A stretch of DNA of 64,000 bases from positions 1 through 64,000 of the forward strand of contig NZ_JAFCKS010000007.1 in assembly GCF_018129995.1 (NCBI RefSeq), in the 5' to 3' direction. The position numbers were made by a program, and so were the translations under genes. This document shows positions 40,867 through 49,285 of this stretch, in pieces (position 1 is the stretch's first letter; each line of letters begins with the position of its first letter). The DNA comes from Bradyrhizobium sp. SZCCT0153. Lineage in GTDB: Bacteria; Pseudomonadota; Alphaproteobacteria; Rhizobiales; Xanthobacteraceae. The notes under the pieces were generated by a model. That model was not told where the DNA came from and made no database searches. It saw only the letters and a program-made list of their open reading frames with translations.

Positions 40867-42105
40867 TTAGGACGCCGCGACGTTCACCTTCACGGAGACG
40901 GGCAGGGGAAGACGCAGCCCCCGGGCCAATGCCCGGCGTCTCGACGCCGGCTGTCTTTCCGGCAGCTTTCCGAACTGGGAGAGGGTTTGCATCATAGCGC
41001 ATCTGACGGCTGGCTCGATCCTTGCGCAAATGAACCAGCAGAGCAGGACAAGCATGCCCAGCGCGATCCATAGGGCCGAGGTGGCATCCAGGCCTGAAAC
41101 GACCAGGGCGCGGATGATCGCCGTGCCAATGACGTTGTGGGTCAGATAGAGCGGATAGGCGATCAGCCCGAGCGTTCTCGAATAGGCCGGTGCTTCAGGC
41201 GAAGCGGTGCCAGCCGAGCGCCTGCTCCGGTTCGCGGCAATTGCAATGAGGAGCACCGCAGCCGCCCAGACCATGATCGGCACAAGGGCCGATTGATCCG
41301 AGATGGCGGGAATGGACGTCAAAAAGAAAGAAGCAAAGAAGTAGATCTCCGCGGCGCCCGAAAGACACGTGACGGCAACCGCTACCTGTTCGAGCGCCGT
41401 CAATTGCCTGTTCGCGGAGATGAACAGCCAGATCCCCAGCGCAAAGAAGCAGCCATGCGTCAACAGGAATGCCGCGCACGGCACCCGGAACATCAGAATA
41501 ACCAGATAAGGCAGGTCGGACGGCGTCGTGCAGGACAGTACGAGCAGCGCGACGGCGTTGAAGATTGCGCTGTAGACGGTGAGACCCCAGGCCAGGTGTC
41601 GCAGGGTGATTGTCTTCGTGAGCATCGCGCAAAACACGAGTCCATAGAACGCCGTCTCGGCTGCCAGCGTCCAGTAGACCTCGTCAAGCCATTGACCTGT
41701 GACCCCCTTGGGGACCATCAGCATGGCGTGGATGTAGGGCAGAATGAATTCGGATGCCGGTCCGCTCCCGAAGACAAGCAGAACGAGCAAGGTCGCGGTG
41801 GCGCACACCCAGACGGCCGGATAAAGCCTGAGCGCGCGACCGAGAAGAAACGCGGCCGGTGAAGATTGGCTCGCGGAATTCGCGATGACGTAACCGGAGA
41901 TGACAAAGAAGATTTCAACGCCGACCCAGCCGAACCATGTGAAGGGCGCGGCGGACGGGTAAAGAACATCGGCGGCGACGTAGTGCTCGAAGCCCGGGAC
42001 GCCAATCGAAACCCAGGCCCAGGACCAGAACATCTGGTGAAAAATGGCGACTCCGAGAGCGGTCCCGAAGCGCAGCGGATCCAGCAGGGGCAAATGGCTC
42101 TTCAC
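40867..42105 (-). CDS. Membrane acyltransferase (acyltransferase 3 family)
   Basis: A 412-residue inner-membrane protein with about ten hydrophobic helices. The family start is PLLDPLRFGTALGVAIFHQMFW, with the catalytic His in AIFHQM. The WFGWVGVEIFFVISGYVIANSA segment and RALRLYPAVWVC follow, as in OafA/NodX-type O-acyltransferases that acetylate surface polysaccharides, oligosaccharides or Nod factors. The acceptor is unknown. It sits alone between two broken regulators in a decayed region. Confidence 0.9.
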   Translation of the reverse strand: MKSHLPLLDPLRFGTALGVAIFHQMFWSWAWVSIGVPGFEHYVAADVLYPSAAPFTWFGWVGVEIFFVISGYVIANSASQSSPAAFLLGRALRLYPAVWVCATATLLVLLVFGSGPASEFILPYIHAMLMVPKGVTGQWLDEVYWTLAAETAFYGLVFCAMLTKTITLRHLAWGLTVYSAIFNAVALLVLSCTTPSDLPYLVILMFRVPCAAFLLTHGCFFALGIWLFISANRQLTALEQVAVAVTCLSGAAEIYFFASFFLTSIPAISDQSALVPIMVWAAAVLLIAIAANRSRRSAGTASPEAPAYSRTLGLIAYPLYLTHNVIGTAIIRALVVSGLDATSALWIALGMLVLLCWFICARIEPAVRCAMMQTLSQFGKLPERQPASRRRALARGLRLPLPVSVKVNVAAS

Positions 42106-42260
42106 GGGAATGGACCAATGTCATGCAACGATCCCGCTGGAGATATTGAATCCTTTCACTGGGCTCTTTGAGGTGGGTCACACTTGCTCCGCCGCCGTCG
42201 GTCGCCCGGCCGGGATCAGCTGCTTGCAACCCCAGGGCAGACCAATCGCATCAATTCCGC

Positions 42261-42925
42261 TCATTGATCGAACTCGGTCAGTTTCGCTCGATCTCGCAAC
42301 AAGATTTGTCGCTGGGACTGCCCGATGAAGCTGAGAATGTCGCGATCCCTGAGCTCCGACAGGGCACGTGACACCGTCTCCAGCGTCAGCCCCAGATAGT
42401 CGGCGATGTCGCGGCGGTTCATGGGGAGGCTCATGACCCCCGCCGCAGTCAAGCGGACGTCCATTTCGATCAGGAAAGCCGCGACTTTCTCGATTGCCGT
42501 TTTCCTCCCGAGCAGCAGCATGTGAGTTTCGGCATGTTGAAGGCTGCCCGTGACGAGCCTGAGGATGTTGTTCGTCGCGGTCGCATCGCCACGTTCCTGC
42601 TCGACGACATTCTGGCGCTCGGTCAGGCGAACAGTCGTTTCGACGATTGCTTCGGCGGTAAACCGGTGAACTGCACCGTTCTCGACGCCGAAGATGTCAC
42701 CCGGCAGATGGCCATGATCTGCCGCCGACCGTCAGCCAACAATTTATAGCTTCGAACCGCTCCGCTCTTGACCTGGTAGAGGTATTCGGTCGGCTCCGCC
42801 TCTCCAAAGATCTCGGTGCCGCGCCGATATTTGAATTCACTGCAAAACACGGCGTGGCCCGCGAGCGCATTCAATTCGCTCGAGCTTGGCCGATGAGGTG
42901 CAGCTTGTTGCTTTCTTACGAGCAT
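42261..42925 (-). pseudogene. Frameshifted FixK/Crp-type regulator
   Basis: A strong GGAGGAACGA site precedes ATG 42925. The N-terminal half reads HAVFCSEFKYRRGTEIFGEAEPTEYLYQVKSGAVRSYKLLADGRRQIMA, a cNMP-binding fold. Near 42705 the frame is lost. The continuation LPGDIFGVENGAVHRFTAEAIVETTVRLTERQNV...LRLVTGSLQHAETHMLLLGRKTAIEKVAAFL and the helix-turn-helix MNRRDIADYLGLTLETVSRALSELR are in another frame. The helix is of FixK/FnrN type. A small indel explains everything, so this is a recent pseudogene or a sequence error. Confidence 0.82.
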
Positions 42926-43049
42926 TCGTTCCTCCCCCGCGTTTCAGCGGAACCTGGCTAAGGCTATGGGAAAAACCGGCAAGCACTGTTGCGGGAGATC
43001 AAATTTGATGTGGTGAGCGCAGCGGTAGGGGAGCAAGGCGAAAAGGAAA

Positions 43050-43080
43050 AAGCCGCCAGCTTTGGGGGCGCTGGCGGCTT
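43050..43080 (-). terminator. Terminator of the small gene after rpmG
   Basis: AAGCCGCCAGC (43050-43060) pairs perfectly with GCTGGCGGCTT (43070-43080). On the minus strand it runs into TTTTTCCTTTT. It ends a minus-strand transcript coming from the 50-residue frame at 43108-43260. Confidence 0.85.
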
Positions 43081-43107
43081 GTTGGTGGGGACGTAGCGGT
43101 GGGATTG

Positions 43108-43260
43108 CTACGTGCTGTCCTGTTTAGCGATCTGCCGGCAGATATTGTTGATCTCAGTCAAAGCGCTCGTGGCCCGGACGCAGCGCAGCGTCACTTCGAC
43201 GATGTGCTGCAGAGCGGGGGCCCATGTGTCCGCATCGCGCGTGGGACTTTCCGGGTCCAA
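43108..43260 (-). CDS. Small protein downstream of rpmG (50 aa)
   Basis: An uninterrupted 50-residue frame from TTG 43260: DPESPTRDADTWAPALQHIV, then EVTLRCVRATSALTEINNIC and RQIAKQDST. The composition is helix-forming and non-random. The start is weak (TTG, no clear Shine-Dalgarno) and sits right behind the rpmG terminator, but the strong hairpin 28 nt after its stop supports a real transcript. No family recognised. Confidence 0.5.
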   Translation of the reverse strand: MDPESPTRDADTWAPALQHIVEVTLRCVRATSALTEINNICRQIAKQDST

Positions 43261-43268
43261 AATGAAAC

Positions 43269-43286
43269 GGGGCCCGAAAGGGCCCC
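43269..43286 (-). terminator. Terminator of rpmG
   Basis: GGGGCCC (43269-43275) pairs with GGGCCCC (43280-43286) over a GAAA loop, and on the minus strand is followed by GTTTCATTTT. It lies 37 bp after the rpmG stop. Confidence 0.85.
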
Positions 43287-43322
43287 GAAGTATTCAACGT
43301 TCCGCGATCTTGCTTGATCTGC

Positions 43323-43490
43323 TTACTTGATCTTGGCTTCGCGGAATTCGACGTGCTTGCGCGCGACGGGGTCGTACTTCTTCTTGACCAGCTTGTCGGT
43401 CATGGTGCGCGAATTCTTCTTGGCGACGTAGTAGAAGCCGGTGTCGGCCGAGGACACGAGCTTGACCTTGATGGTGACCGCTTTGGCCAT
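43323..43490 (-). CDS. rpmG: 50S ribosomal protein L33
   Basis: Ribosomal protein L33 of the large subunit, 55 residues: MAKAVTIKVKLVSSADTGFY, then YVAKKNSRTMTDKLVKKKYDPVARKHVEFREAKIK. The length and sequence match the alphaproteobacterial form. It has no CxxC zinc pairs, so it is the zinc-independent type. It is monocistronic or leads a short transcript, with its own strong promoter and terminator. Confidence 0.96.
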   Translation of the reverse strand: MAKAVTIKVKLVSSADTGFYYVAKKNSRTMTDKLVKKKYDPVARKHVEFREAKIK

Positions 43491-43550
43491 GTTCAGAACC
43501 TCAGAAATGAAGGGAATCTGGAGCCGGCCAAACGGCCCGCGTTGGCCGGC

Positions 43551-43578
43551 AACCTAGCCAGAAACCGCCTGATGTCAA
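43551..43578 (-). promoter_or_regulatory. Promoter of rpmG
   Basis: On the minus strand, TTGACA (43578-43573) and TAGGTT (43556-43551) are separated by 16 nt, a near-consensus housekeeping promoter about 60 bp before the rpmG start. Confidence 0.75.
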
Positions 43579-43614
43579 GGTTTTAGGGCCGGAAAACCAC
43601 CCAAATCGGGCCCA

Positions 43615-44940
43615 TTACGCCTCGAAGAACCGGTTTTTTGGCCGCGGCAGGCCCAGATTCTCCCTCAAAGTAGCCCCTTCATACTCTTTCCGGAAAATCC
43701 CGCGCCGCTGCAGCTCCGGGACCACCTTGTCGACGAAATCGTCGAGGCCGGCGGGCAGGAACGGGAACATGATGTTGAAGCCGTCGGAGCCGCGGCCGAC
43801 CAGCCATTCCTCCATCTGGTCGGCGATGGTCCTTGCGGTCCCGACGAAGGACAGGCCGCCATAACCGCCGACGCGCTGGGCGAGCTGGCGCACCGTGAGT
43901 TTTTCGCGCGCGGCGAGGTCGACCATGCGCTGGCGGCCGCTCTTGCTGGCGTTGGTCTCGGGGATTTCGGGGAGAGGGCCATCGGGATCGAAGCCCGAGG
44001 CATCGGTGCCGAGGATGACCGAGAGCGAGGCAATGGCGCTGTCGTAGTGCACGCGGCTGTCGAGCAGCGCGCGCTTCTCCCTGGCCTCGTCGACGCTGTC
44101 GCCGACCACGACGAAGGCGCCGGGCAGAATCTTGAGGTGCTCGGGGTCGCGGCCGACCTTCTCCATGCGGCCCTTGATGTCGGCATAGAGTTTCTGGCTG
44201 TCGGCAAGGCTGCCGCCGCCGGTGAACACGGCTTCCGCCGTCTCCGCCGCAAGCTGCCGGCCGTCCTCGGAGGCGCCGGCCTGCACGATCACCGGCCAGC
44301 CCTGCACGGGGCGGGCGATGTTGAGAGGGCCGCGGACCTTGAGATATTTGCCGTGGTGGTCGAGCGTGTGCATTTTCGAAGGATCGAAGAACAGGCCGCT
44401 TTCGACGTCGCGCACGAAGGCATCATCGGCGAAGGAATCCCACAGGCCCGTGACGACGTCGTAGAACTCGCGGGCGCGCTTGTAGCGCTCGGCGTGCTCC
44501 ATGTGGTCGTCGAGGCCGAAATTCAGCGCCGCGTCCGGATTGGATGTGGTGACGATGTTCCAGCCCGCCCGGCCGCCGCTGAGATGGTCGAGCGAGGCGA
44601 AGCGCCGCGCGACGTGATAGGGCTCGTCGAACGTGGTCGAGCCCGTCGCGATCAGGCCGATGCGCTCGGTGACGGCCGAGAGCGCCGACAGCAGCGTGAA
44701 CGGCTCAAATGAAGTGACGGTGTGGCTGCGCTTGAGCGCGTTGACCGGCATGTTCAGCACGGCGAGGTGATCGGCCATGAAGAAGGCGTCGAACTTGCCG
44801 GCCTCGAGCTTCCGGATCAGCGTTTTGATGTGTCCAAAGTTGAAATTGGCGTCCGGCCAGGCGCCGGGATAGCGCCAGGCGCCGGTGTGGATGCTGATCG
44901 GGCGCATGAACGCGCCGAGCTTGAGTTGCCGTTGTGCCAT
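43615..44940 (-). CDS. LLM-class flavin monooxygenase (NtaA/SnaA/DszA type)
   Basis: A 441-residue TIM-barrel, FMNH2-dependent monooxygenase of the bacterial luciferase superfamily. The NtaA/DszA group is recognised from HTGAWRYPGAWPDANFNFGHIKTLIRKLEAGKFDAFFMADHLA, GSTTFDEPYHVARRFASLDHLSGGRAGWNIVTTSNPDAALNFG and HHGKYLKVRGPLNIARPVQGWPVIVQAGAS. These enzymes attack chelators, sulfonates or heterocycles and need a separate flavin reductase, none of which is nearby. The substrate is unknown. The start MAQRQLKLGAFM fits the family. Confidence 0.93.
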   Translation of the reverse strand: MAQRQLKLGAFMRPISIHTGAWRYPGAWPDANFNFGHIKTLIRKLEAGKFDAFFMADHLAVLNMPVNALKRSHTVTSFEPFTLLSALSAVTERIGLIATGSTTFDEPYHVARRFASLDHLSGGRAGWNIVTTSNPDAALNFGLDDHMEHAERYKRAREFYDVVTGLWDSFADDAFVRDVESGLFFDPSKMHTLDHHGKYLKVRGPLNIARPVQGWPVIVQAGASEDGRQLAAETAEAVFTGGGSLADSQKLYADIKGRMEKVGRDPEHLKILPGAFVVVGDSVDEAREKRALLDSRVHYDSAIASLSVILGTDASGFDPDGPLPEIPETNASKSGRQRMVDLAAREKLTVRQLAQRVGGYGGLSFVGTARTIADQMEEWLVGRGSDGFNIMFPFLPAGLDDFVDKVVPELQRRGIFRKEYEGATLRENLGLPRPKNRFFEA

Positions 44941-45159
44941 CGCGCCCTGGTCCGTTTTGTGTGACGTTCGGGAAGACATAGGCACGCCTGGGAACTCCGC
45001 CATTGGGGGAGGCGGGAAGAATTTTTTGTTTTTCGCGATCAGCTCAGCACAATCGCGTCATTCCGCGGCGCCGAGTGACGGGTGCGGGAGAAGGCTTATC
45101 GAACCAATCCGCCGCCGGCGCCGACCAAGCCAAGACCTTCGCTTCCAAGGAGACTCTTG

Positions 45160-45702
45160 ATGGCCGGCGCAATGAGCGTGGACGGCGGAATCGTCCGCAT
45201 CGACCGGCCCATGCCCTGGATCGGCCGGCTGCTGTCGCTGCCGCTGCTGGCGGCGAGCGGCTATCTCCTGTGGAATGTCGCGCTCGGCCTGCGCCAGGAT
45301 TTTTCCGGCTTCGGCCGGCTCGCCGACGATCTCGTGCCGGTGCTGGTGTTCACCGGCCTCGGGCTGCTCGTCGGCATCCCCGGCCTGATCCTGCTGACCT
45401 TCCGCACCTTCGTCGTGCTCAACGAGACGCTGCGCCAGATCATCATCACCCGGCAATTCGGCCCGCTGAACATCCGCAGGCAGCGCAGTCTCGCCGACTA
45501 TCATTTCATCAGCATCACCGACGACTGTGATGCGGATCTGACGACCTATGACGTCAATCTCTGCGGCAACAAGGGCACCGAGCCGATCACGCTTCAGAGT
45601 TTTACGAGGCGGGAGCAGGCGGACCAGCTCGCAAGCGAGATCGGCCGCGTCCTCAAACTGCCGGCGCGCGACTATGTCGGCACCGAGCCCGACGCCGATT
45701 GA
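45160..45702 (+). CDS. Two-span membrane protein of unknown function
   Basis: A 180-residue protein with two hydrophobic segments (about 20-42, RLLSLPLLAASGYLLWNVALGL, and 60-82, LVPVLVFTGLGLLVGIPGLILL) followed by a cytosolic beta-rich domain of about 95 residues (FRTFVVLNETLRQIIITRQFGPLNIRRQRSLADYHFISITDD...TLQSFTRREQADQLASEIGRVLKLPARDYVG). The end resembles a PH-like domain, as in other small rhizobial membrane proteins. AAGGAG sits 8 nt before the ATG. Role unknown. It abuts the convergent Nudix gene with no gap. Confidence 0.75.
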   Translation: MAGAMSVDGGIVRIDRPMPWIGRLLSLPLLAASGYLLWNVALGLRQDFSGFGRLADDLVPVLVFTGLGLLVGIPGLILLTFRTFVVLNETLRQIIITRQFGPLNIRRQRSLADYHFISITDDCDADLTTYDVNLCGNKGTEPITLQSFTRREQADQLASEIGRVLKLPARDYVGTEPDAD

Positions 45703-46452
45703 TCAGCTCAAAATATCCTTCTGCATCTTGCCGCCGTAGAAATGGAAGAACGGCACGGGTGCATCGTGGCCGAGCGGGCCGGTGGCCAGGCGCGTGTCGA
45801 GCTCGTTGAGGACGTTGCGCGTCATCGGATGCAGATCGGCGAGCGGCTTCGAGCCGAGCTCGACCCACACCAGCTCGACCAGCTCGGCGTCGGCATGGAT
45901 CACGCCGTCGACGCTGTGGGCGATCGCGGAGGCGTCCGCCGTGAAGAAGCGGGTGTCGAACCGCTTGACGCGGCCGGGCGGGGTGATCGCGCGCGCGATC
46001 AGGAACAGGCTGGAGGGATCGGGCAGCAGACCCGCATCCGCAAACGGCTTCCAGGGGCCCTCGAGCCTGGGCGCCTTGCCCTCGGCCTTGCGCCCGAGGC
46101 AGAGACCGGTCTCCTCGCAGGCCTCGCGGATCGCGGCAATGGCGAGCGATTTGGCGCGCGAGGGCGGCGTCTTCGGGCTGCCCTTGGCGAGATTGGCTTC
46201 CAACTCGGACGTGATGGGGGCGGCACAGGGCACGCGATAGTCGTCCTTGTCGACGCGGCCACCGGGGAAGACGAACTTTCCGGGCATGAACACCACCTTG
46301 TCGTGGCGCTTGCCGACCAGGACTTTTGGAATGGCGCTGCTGCGATCGACCAGGATCAGCGTCGCCGCATCCTTCGGGCGGAAATAGGGATGGTGGTCGG
46401 CTTCCTTGCCCTCGTGGATCTTTGCCTTTTCCGCCTGCGCCGTATCCGTCAT
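45703..46452 (-). CDS. Nudix hydrolase
   Basis: A 249-residue Nudix-family hydrolase, larger than MutT. The strand FVFPGGRVDKDDYRVPCAAP begins the Nudix region, then a 35-residue insertion precedes the catalytic helix SLAIAAIREACEETGLCLG (REx2EE). The remainder includes DTRFFTA and HADAELVELVWVELG. This insertion and length match the NUDT19/YfcD-like acyl-CoA diphosphatase branch. The substrate is unknown. It is followed (with 30 bp) by DUF983 and rnr in the same orientation upstream, so it is the tail of the topA-rnr operon. Confidence 0.9.
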   Translation of the reverse strand: MTDTAQAEKAKIHEGKEADHHPYFRPKDAATLILVDRSSAIPKVLVGKRHDKVVFMPGKFVFPGGRVDKDDYRVPCAAPITSELEANLAKGSPKTPPSRAKSLAIAAIREACEETGLCLGRKAEGKAPRLEGPWKPFADAGLLPDPSSLFLIARAITPPGRVKRFDTRFFTADASAIAHSVDGVIHADAELVELVWVELGSKPLADLHPMTRNVLNELDTRLATGPLGHDAPVPFFHFYGGKMQKDILS

Positions 46453-46483
46453 GTCCTCACCCAAACCGCTTCTTGCTTATTGC

Positions 46484-46924
46484 TTACACCGGCGGAATAC
46501 CATCCGGAGGGTTGTCGTCAAAGCCGTGCATGCGCAGAGCCCATTGCAATCCGACCACGGCTCCCTTGACCGGCTGGAGCAACGCGAGCGAGGCCAGGAA
46601 CGTAAAGGGCAGATAGGCCGCAAAGCTGATCCAGACCGGCGTGGTGTAATTGGTCTCGATCCAGAGGATGCTGGGCACCACGATGTGGCCGACGATGACG
46701 ATGACGAGATAGGCGGGCAGGTCGTCGGCGCGGTGCGGCGTGAAATCGAGGCCGCAAGCCGAGCAATTGTCCGCCGTCTTCAGGAAGGCGCGGAACAGCT
46801 TTCCCTCGCCGCAGCGCGGGCAGCGGCCGCGAAAGCCGCGTTTCATCGCCGTCCAGAGGTCGCGCTTCTCGACGAGGCCGGTCTCGCGGGTCCATATCTT
46901 CGGCGCCGTGCTCATCGTCACCAT
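46484..46924 (-). CDS. DUF983 family membrane protein
   Basis: A 146-residue protein with a zinc-ribbon-like N-terminal half (GRCPRCGEGKLFRAFLKTADNCSACGLDF) and two membrane spans (LPAYLVIVIVGHIVVPSILWI and PVWISFAAYLPFTFLASLALLQ). The family occurs next to rnr in many Alphaproteobacteria and its function is unknown. Two in-frame starts exist (46924 and 46915). The first overlaps the rnr stop by 7 nt, which suggests coupling. Confidence 0.9.
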   Translation of the reverse strand: MVTMSTAPKIWTRETGLVEKRDLWTAMKRGFRGRCPRCGEGKLFRAFLKTADNCSACGLDFTPHRADDLPAYLVIVIVGHIVVPSILWIETNYTTPVWISFAAYLPFTFLASLALLQPVKGAVVGLQWALRMHGFDDNPPDGIPPV

Positions 46925-49266
46925 GCCTTGCCTTTCTGTCCCTTGCCTTTTCCCTTGGGCTTCTTGCCCTTGCCGGGCTTCTTCGGCTTCGCCGCCTTGT
47001 GCTTCTTCGCCGGGCTGCGTCCGGGCTGCGCCTTGAACGAGGGGCGGCGTTGCGGGCCGGATGGCCTGCGGCCCCGCGGCGCGGTCTCGCCGGTCGACGA
47101 TAGCAGCTCGAAGCGCAGCGCGCCTGCGATGGGAGCGGCCTCGATCAGGCGGACGTCGACGACGTCGCCGAGCTGATGCATGGTGCCGCTGCGCGTGCCG
47201 ACCAGGGCGTGGCGGCCCTCGTCATAGTTGAAATATTCCGTGCCGAGGGATCGGATCGGGATCAATCCGTCGGCGCCGGTCTCGGCCAGCTTGACGAACA
47301 GGCCGGCGCGCGTGACGCCGGAGACGCGGCCCTGGAAGCTCGAGCCGATGCGGTCGGCGAGATGATGGGCGATCAGGCGGTCGACGGTCTCGCGCTCGGC
47401 CTTCATCGCGCGCCGCTCGGTCACCGAGATGTGGGCGGCGACTTCGCTCAGGGTTTCCGGCGTCTCGCTGTCGGGCAGGGCGCCTTCGCCGAGCCCGAGC
47501 GCGCGGACCAGCGCGCGATGCACGACGAGGTCGGCGTAGCGGCGGATCGGCGAGGTGAAATGCGCGTAGCGGCGCAGGTTCAGGCCGAAATGACCGTAAT
47601 TCTCTGAGGAATATTCGGCCTGCGCCTGGGCGCGCAGCACCACTTCGCTCACCAGCGGGAAGTGGTCGTGGCCTTCGAGCTGCGCCAGTACGCGGTTGAA
47701 CAGCGCCGGGCGCAGCGCGCCGCTCTTGGCGAAGGGAACATCGAGCGTCTGCAGAAATTCCGCCAGCGCGTGGACCTTCTCCAGCGTCGGCTCGTCATGC
47801 ACGCGGTAGATCAGCGGCAGCGACTTCTTCTCGAGCATCTCCGCCGCCGCGACATTGGCGAGGATCATGAACTCCTCGATCAGCTTGTGCGCATCGAGCC
47901 GGTCGGGGACGACGACGCGATCGACCGTGCCGTCGCTCTTGAGCAGGATCTTGCGCTCGGGCAGATCGAGATTGAGCGGATCGCGCTCGTCGCGGGCGCG
48001 CTTGACGCAGGCATAGGCGGCGTAGAGCGGCCGCAGGATCGGATCGAGCAGGGGGCCGGTGGTGTCGTCAGGCCTTCCGTCGATCGCGGCCTGTGCCTGG
48101 GCGTAGCTCAGCTTCGCCGCCGAGCGCATCAGGATGCGATGGAAGCTGTGGGAGCGCTTGCGGCCGTCCGGGCCGATCACCATCCGCACCGCGAGCGCGC
48201 CGCGCGGCTCGCCCGGGACCAGCGAGCAGAGATTGTTGGAGATGCGCTCCGGCAGCATCGGCACGACGCGGTCGGGGAAATAGACCGAATTGCCGCGGTC
48301 GAGCGCATCGCGGTCGAGCGCGGTGCCGGGGCGCACATAGAAGCTCACATCGGCGATCGCGACGTTGACGATGAAGCCGCCCTTGTTGTTCGGATCAGGG
48401 TCGGGCTGCGCATGCACCGCGTCATCATGATCTTTGGCGTCCGGCGGATCGATGGTGAGAAGCGGGACGTCGCGCCAGTCCTCGCGCCCCTTCAGGTTCG
48501 CAGGCTCCGCCGCTTCGGCTTCGTGCTCCGCCGCGGGACGGAATTGCAGCGGGATGTCGTGGGCGTAGATCGCGATCAGGCTGATCGCCTTCTCGGACTT
48601 GACCGAGCCGAGTTTCTCCTTCACGCGGCCGGAGGCGAGGCCAAATCCGCGCGAGCGGATGATGTCGACGCTGACGAGGTCGCCGTCCTGCGCGCCGTGC
48701 GTCTCGGCCGGGGCGATGTTCAGCTCGCGGTCGGCAGACTTCTTGTCGACCGGGACCAGCCGTCCGCCGCCTTCGGGCAGGCTGCGGAACACGCCGAGGA
48801 TGCGGCTCCTGGTCTTGTCGAAGACCTTGATGATGTGGCCGCGATAGGCGGGGCCTTCTGCCTCGTCGTAGCGCTCGACGCGCAGCAGCACGCGGTCGCC
48901 GCTTCCGGCCGCGGTGCCGGGCTTCGGCCGGCGCGGCAGAACGATGAGGATCTTTGGCGGTTCGCCGCTTTCGACCTCGTCCCATTCGGTGGGGGAGGCG
49001 ATCAACTCGCCGTCGGCGTCGCGGCCGGTGATGTCGGCGACCAGCGTCGGCGGCAGGCTGTCCGGCTCCGAGACCTTGTGGCGTTTCTTCTTGATGGTTC
49101 CGTCATCGGCGAGCTCGCGCAGCATGCGCTTGAGCTCGACGCGATCGGCGTTCTTCAGGCCGAACTCGCGCGCAATTTCGCGGGTCCCGACGTTTCCGTG
49201 GTTTGCCTTGATGAAGGCGACGATGGCGCTCCTGTCGGGAAAGCCATGGTCATTCTTGCGTTTCAC
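46918..49266 (-). CDS. rnr: Ribonuclease R
   Basis: A 782-residue 3'-to-5' exoribonuclease of the RNB family. Domains: an N-terminal winged helix (FPDRSAIVAFIKANHGNVGTREIAREFGLKN), cold-shock domains, the catalytic RNB domain with TIDPPDAKDHDDAVHA (metal-binding Asp cluster), a C-terminal S1 domain, and a Lys/Arg-rich tail (AKKHKAAKPKKPGKGKKPKGKG) that helps unwind structured RNA. It uses a GTG start. topA ends 19 bp upstream, and DUF983 overlaps its end. Confidence 0.96.
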   Translation of the reverse strand: MKRKNDHGFPDRSAIVAFIKANHGNVGTREIAREFGLKNADRVELKRMLRELADDGTIKKKRHKVSEPDSLPPTLVADITGRDADGELIASPTEWDEVESGEPPKILIVLPRRPKPGTAAGSGDRVLLRVERYDEAEGPAYRGHIIKVFDKTRSRILGVFRSLPEGGGRLVPVDKKSADRELNIAPAETHGAQDGDLVSVDIIRSRGFGLASGRVKEKLGSVKSEKAISLIAIYAHDIPLQFRPAAEHEAEAAEPANLKGREDWRDVPLLTIDPPDAKDHDDAVHAQPDPDPNNKGGFIVNVAIADVSFYVRPGTALDRDALDRGNSVYFPDRVVPMLPERISNNLCSLVPGEPRGALAVRMVIGPDGRKRSHSFHRILMRSAAKLSYAQAQAAIDGRPDDTTGPLLDPILRPLYAAYACVKRARDERDPLNLDLPERKILLKSDGTVDRVVVPDRLDAHKLIEEFMILANVAAAEMLEKKSLPLIYRVHDEPTLEKVHALAEFLQTLDVPFAKSGALRPALFNRVLAQLEGHDHFPLVSEVVLRAQAQAEYSSENYGHFGLNLRRYAHFTSPIRRYADLVVHRALVRALGLGEGALPDSETPETLSEVAAHISVTERRAMKAERETVDRLIAHHLADRIGSSFQGRVSGVTRAGLFVKLAETGADGLIPIRSLGTEYFNYDEGRHALVGTRSGTMHQLGDVVDVRLIEAAPIAGALRFELLSSTGETAPRGRRPSGPQRRPSFKAQPGRSPAKKHKAAKPKKPGKGKKPKGKGKGQKGKAW

Positions 49267-49285
49267 TTAACCTCTAATTCTTGAT

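Noticed and set aside
47662..49284. Long plus-strand frame opposite rnr
   Set aside because: Antisense to RNase R with its RNB catalytic motif; no independent similarity.
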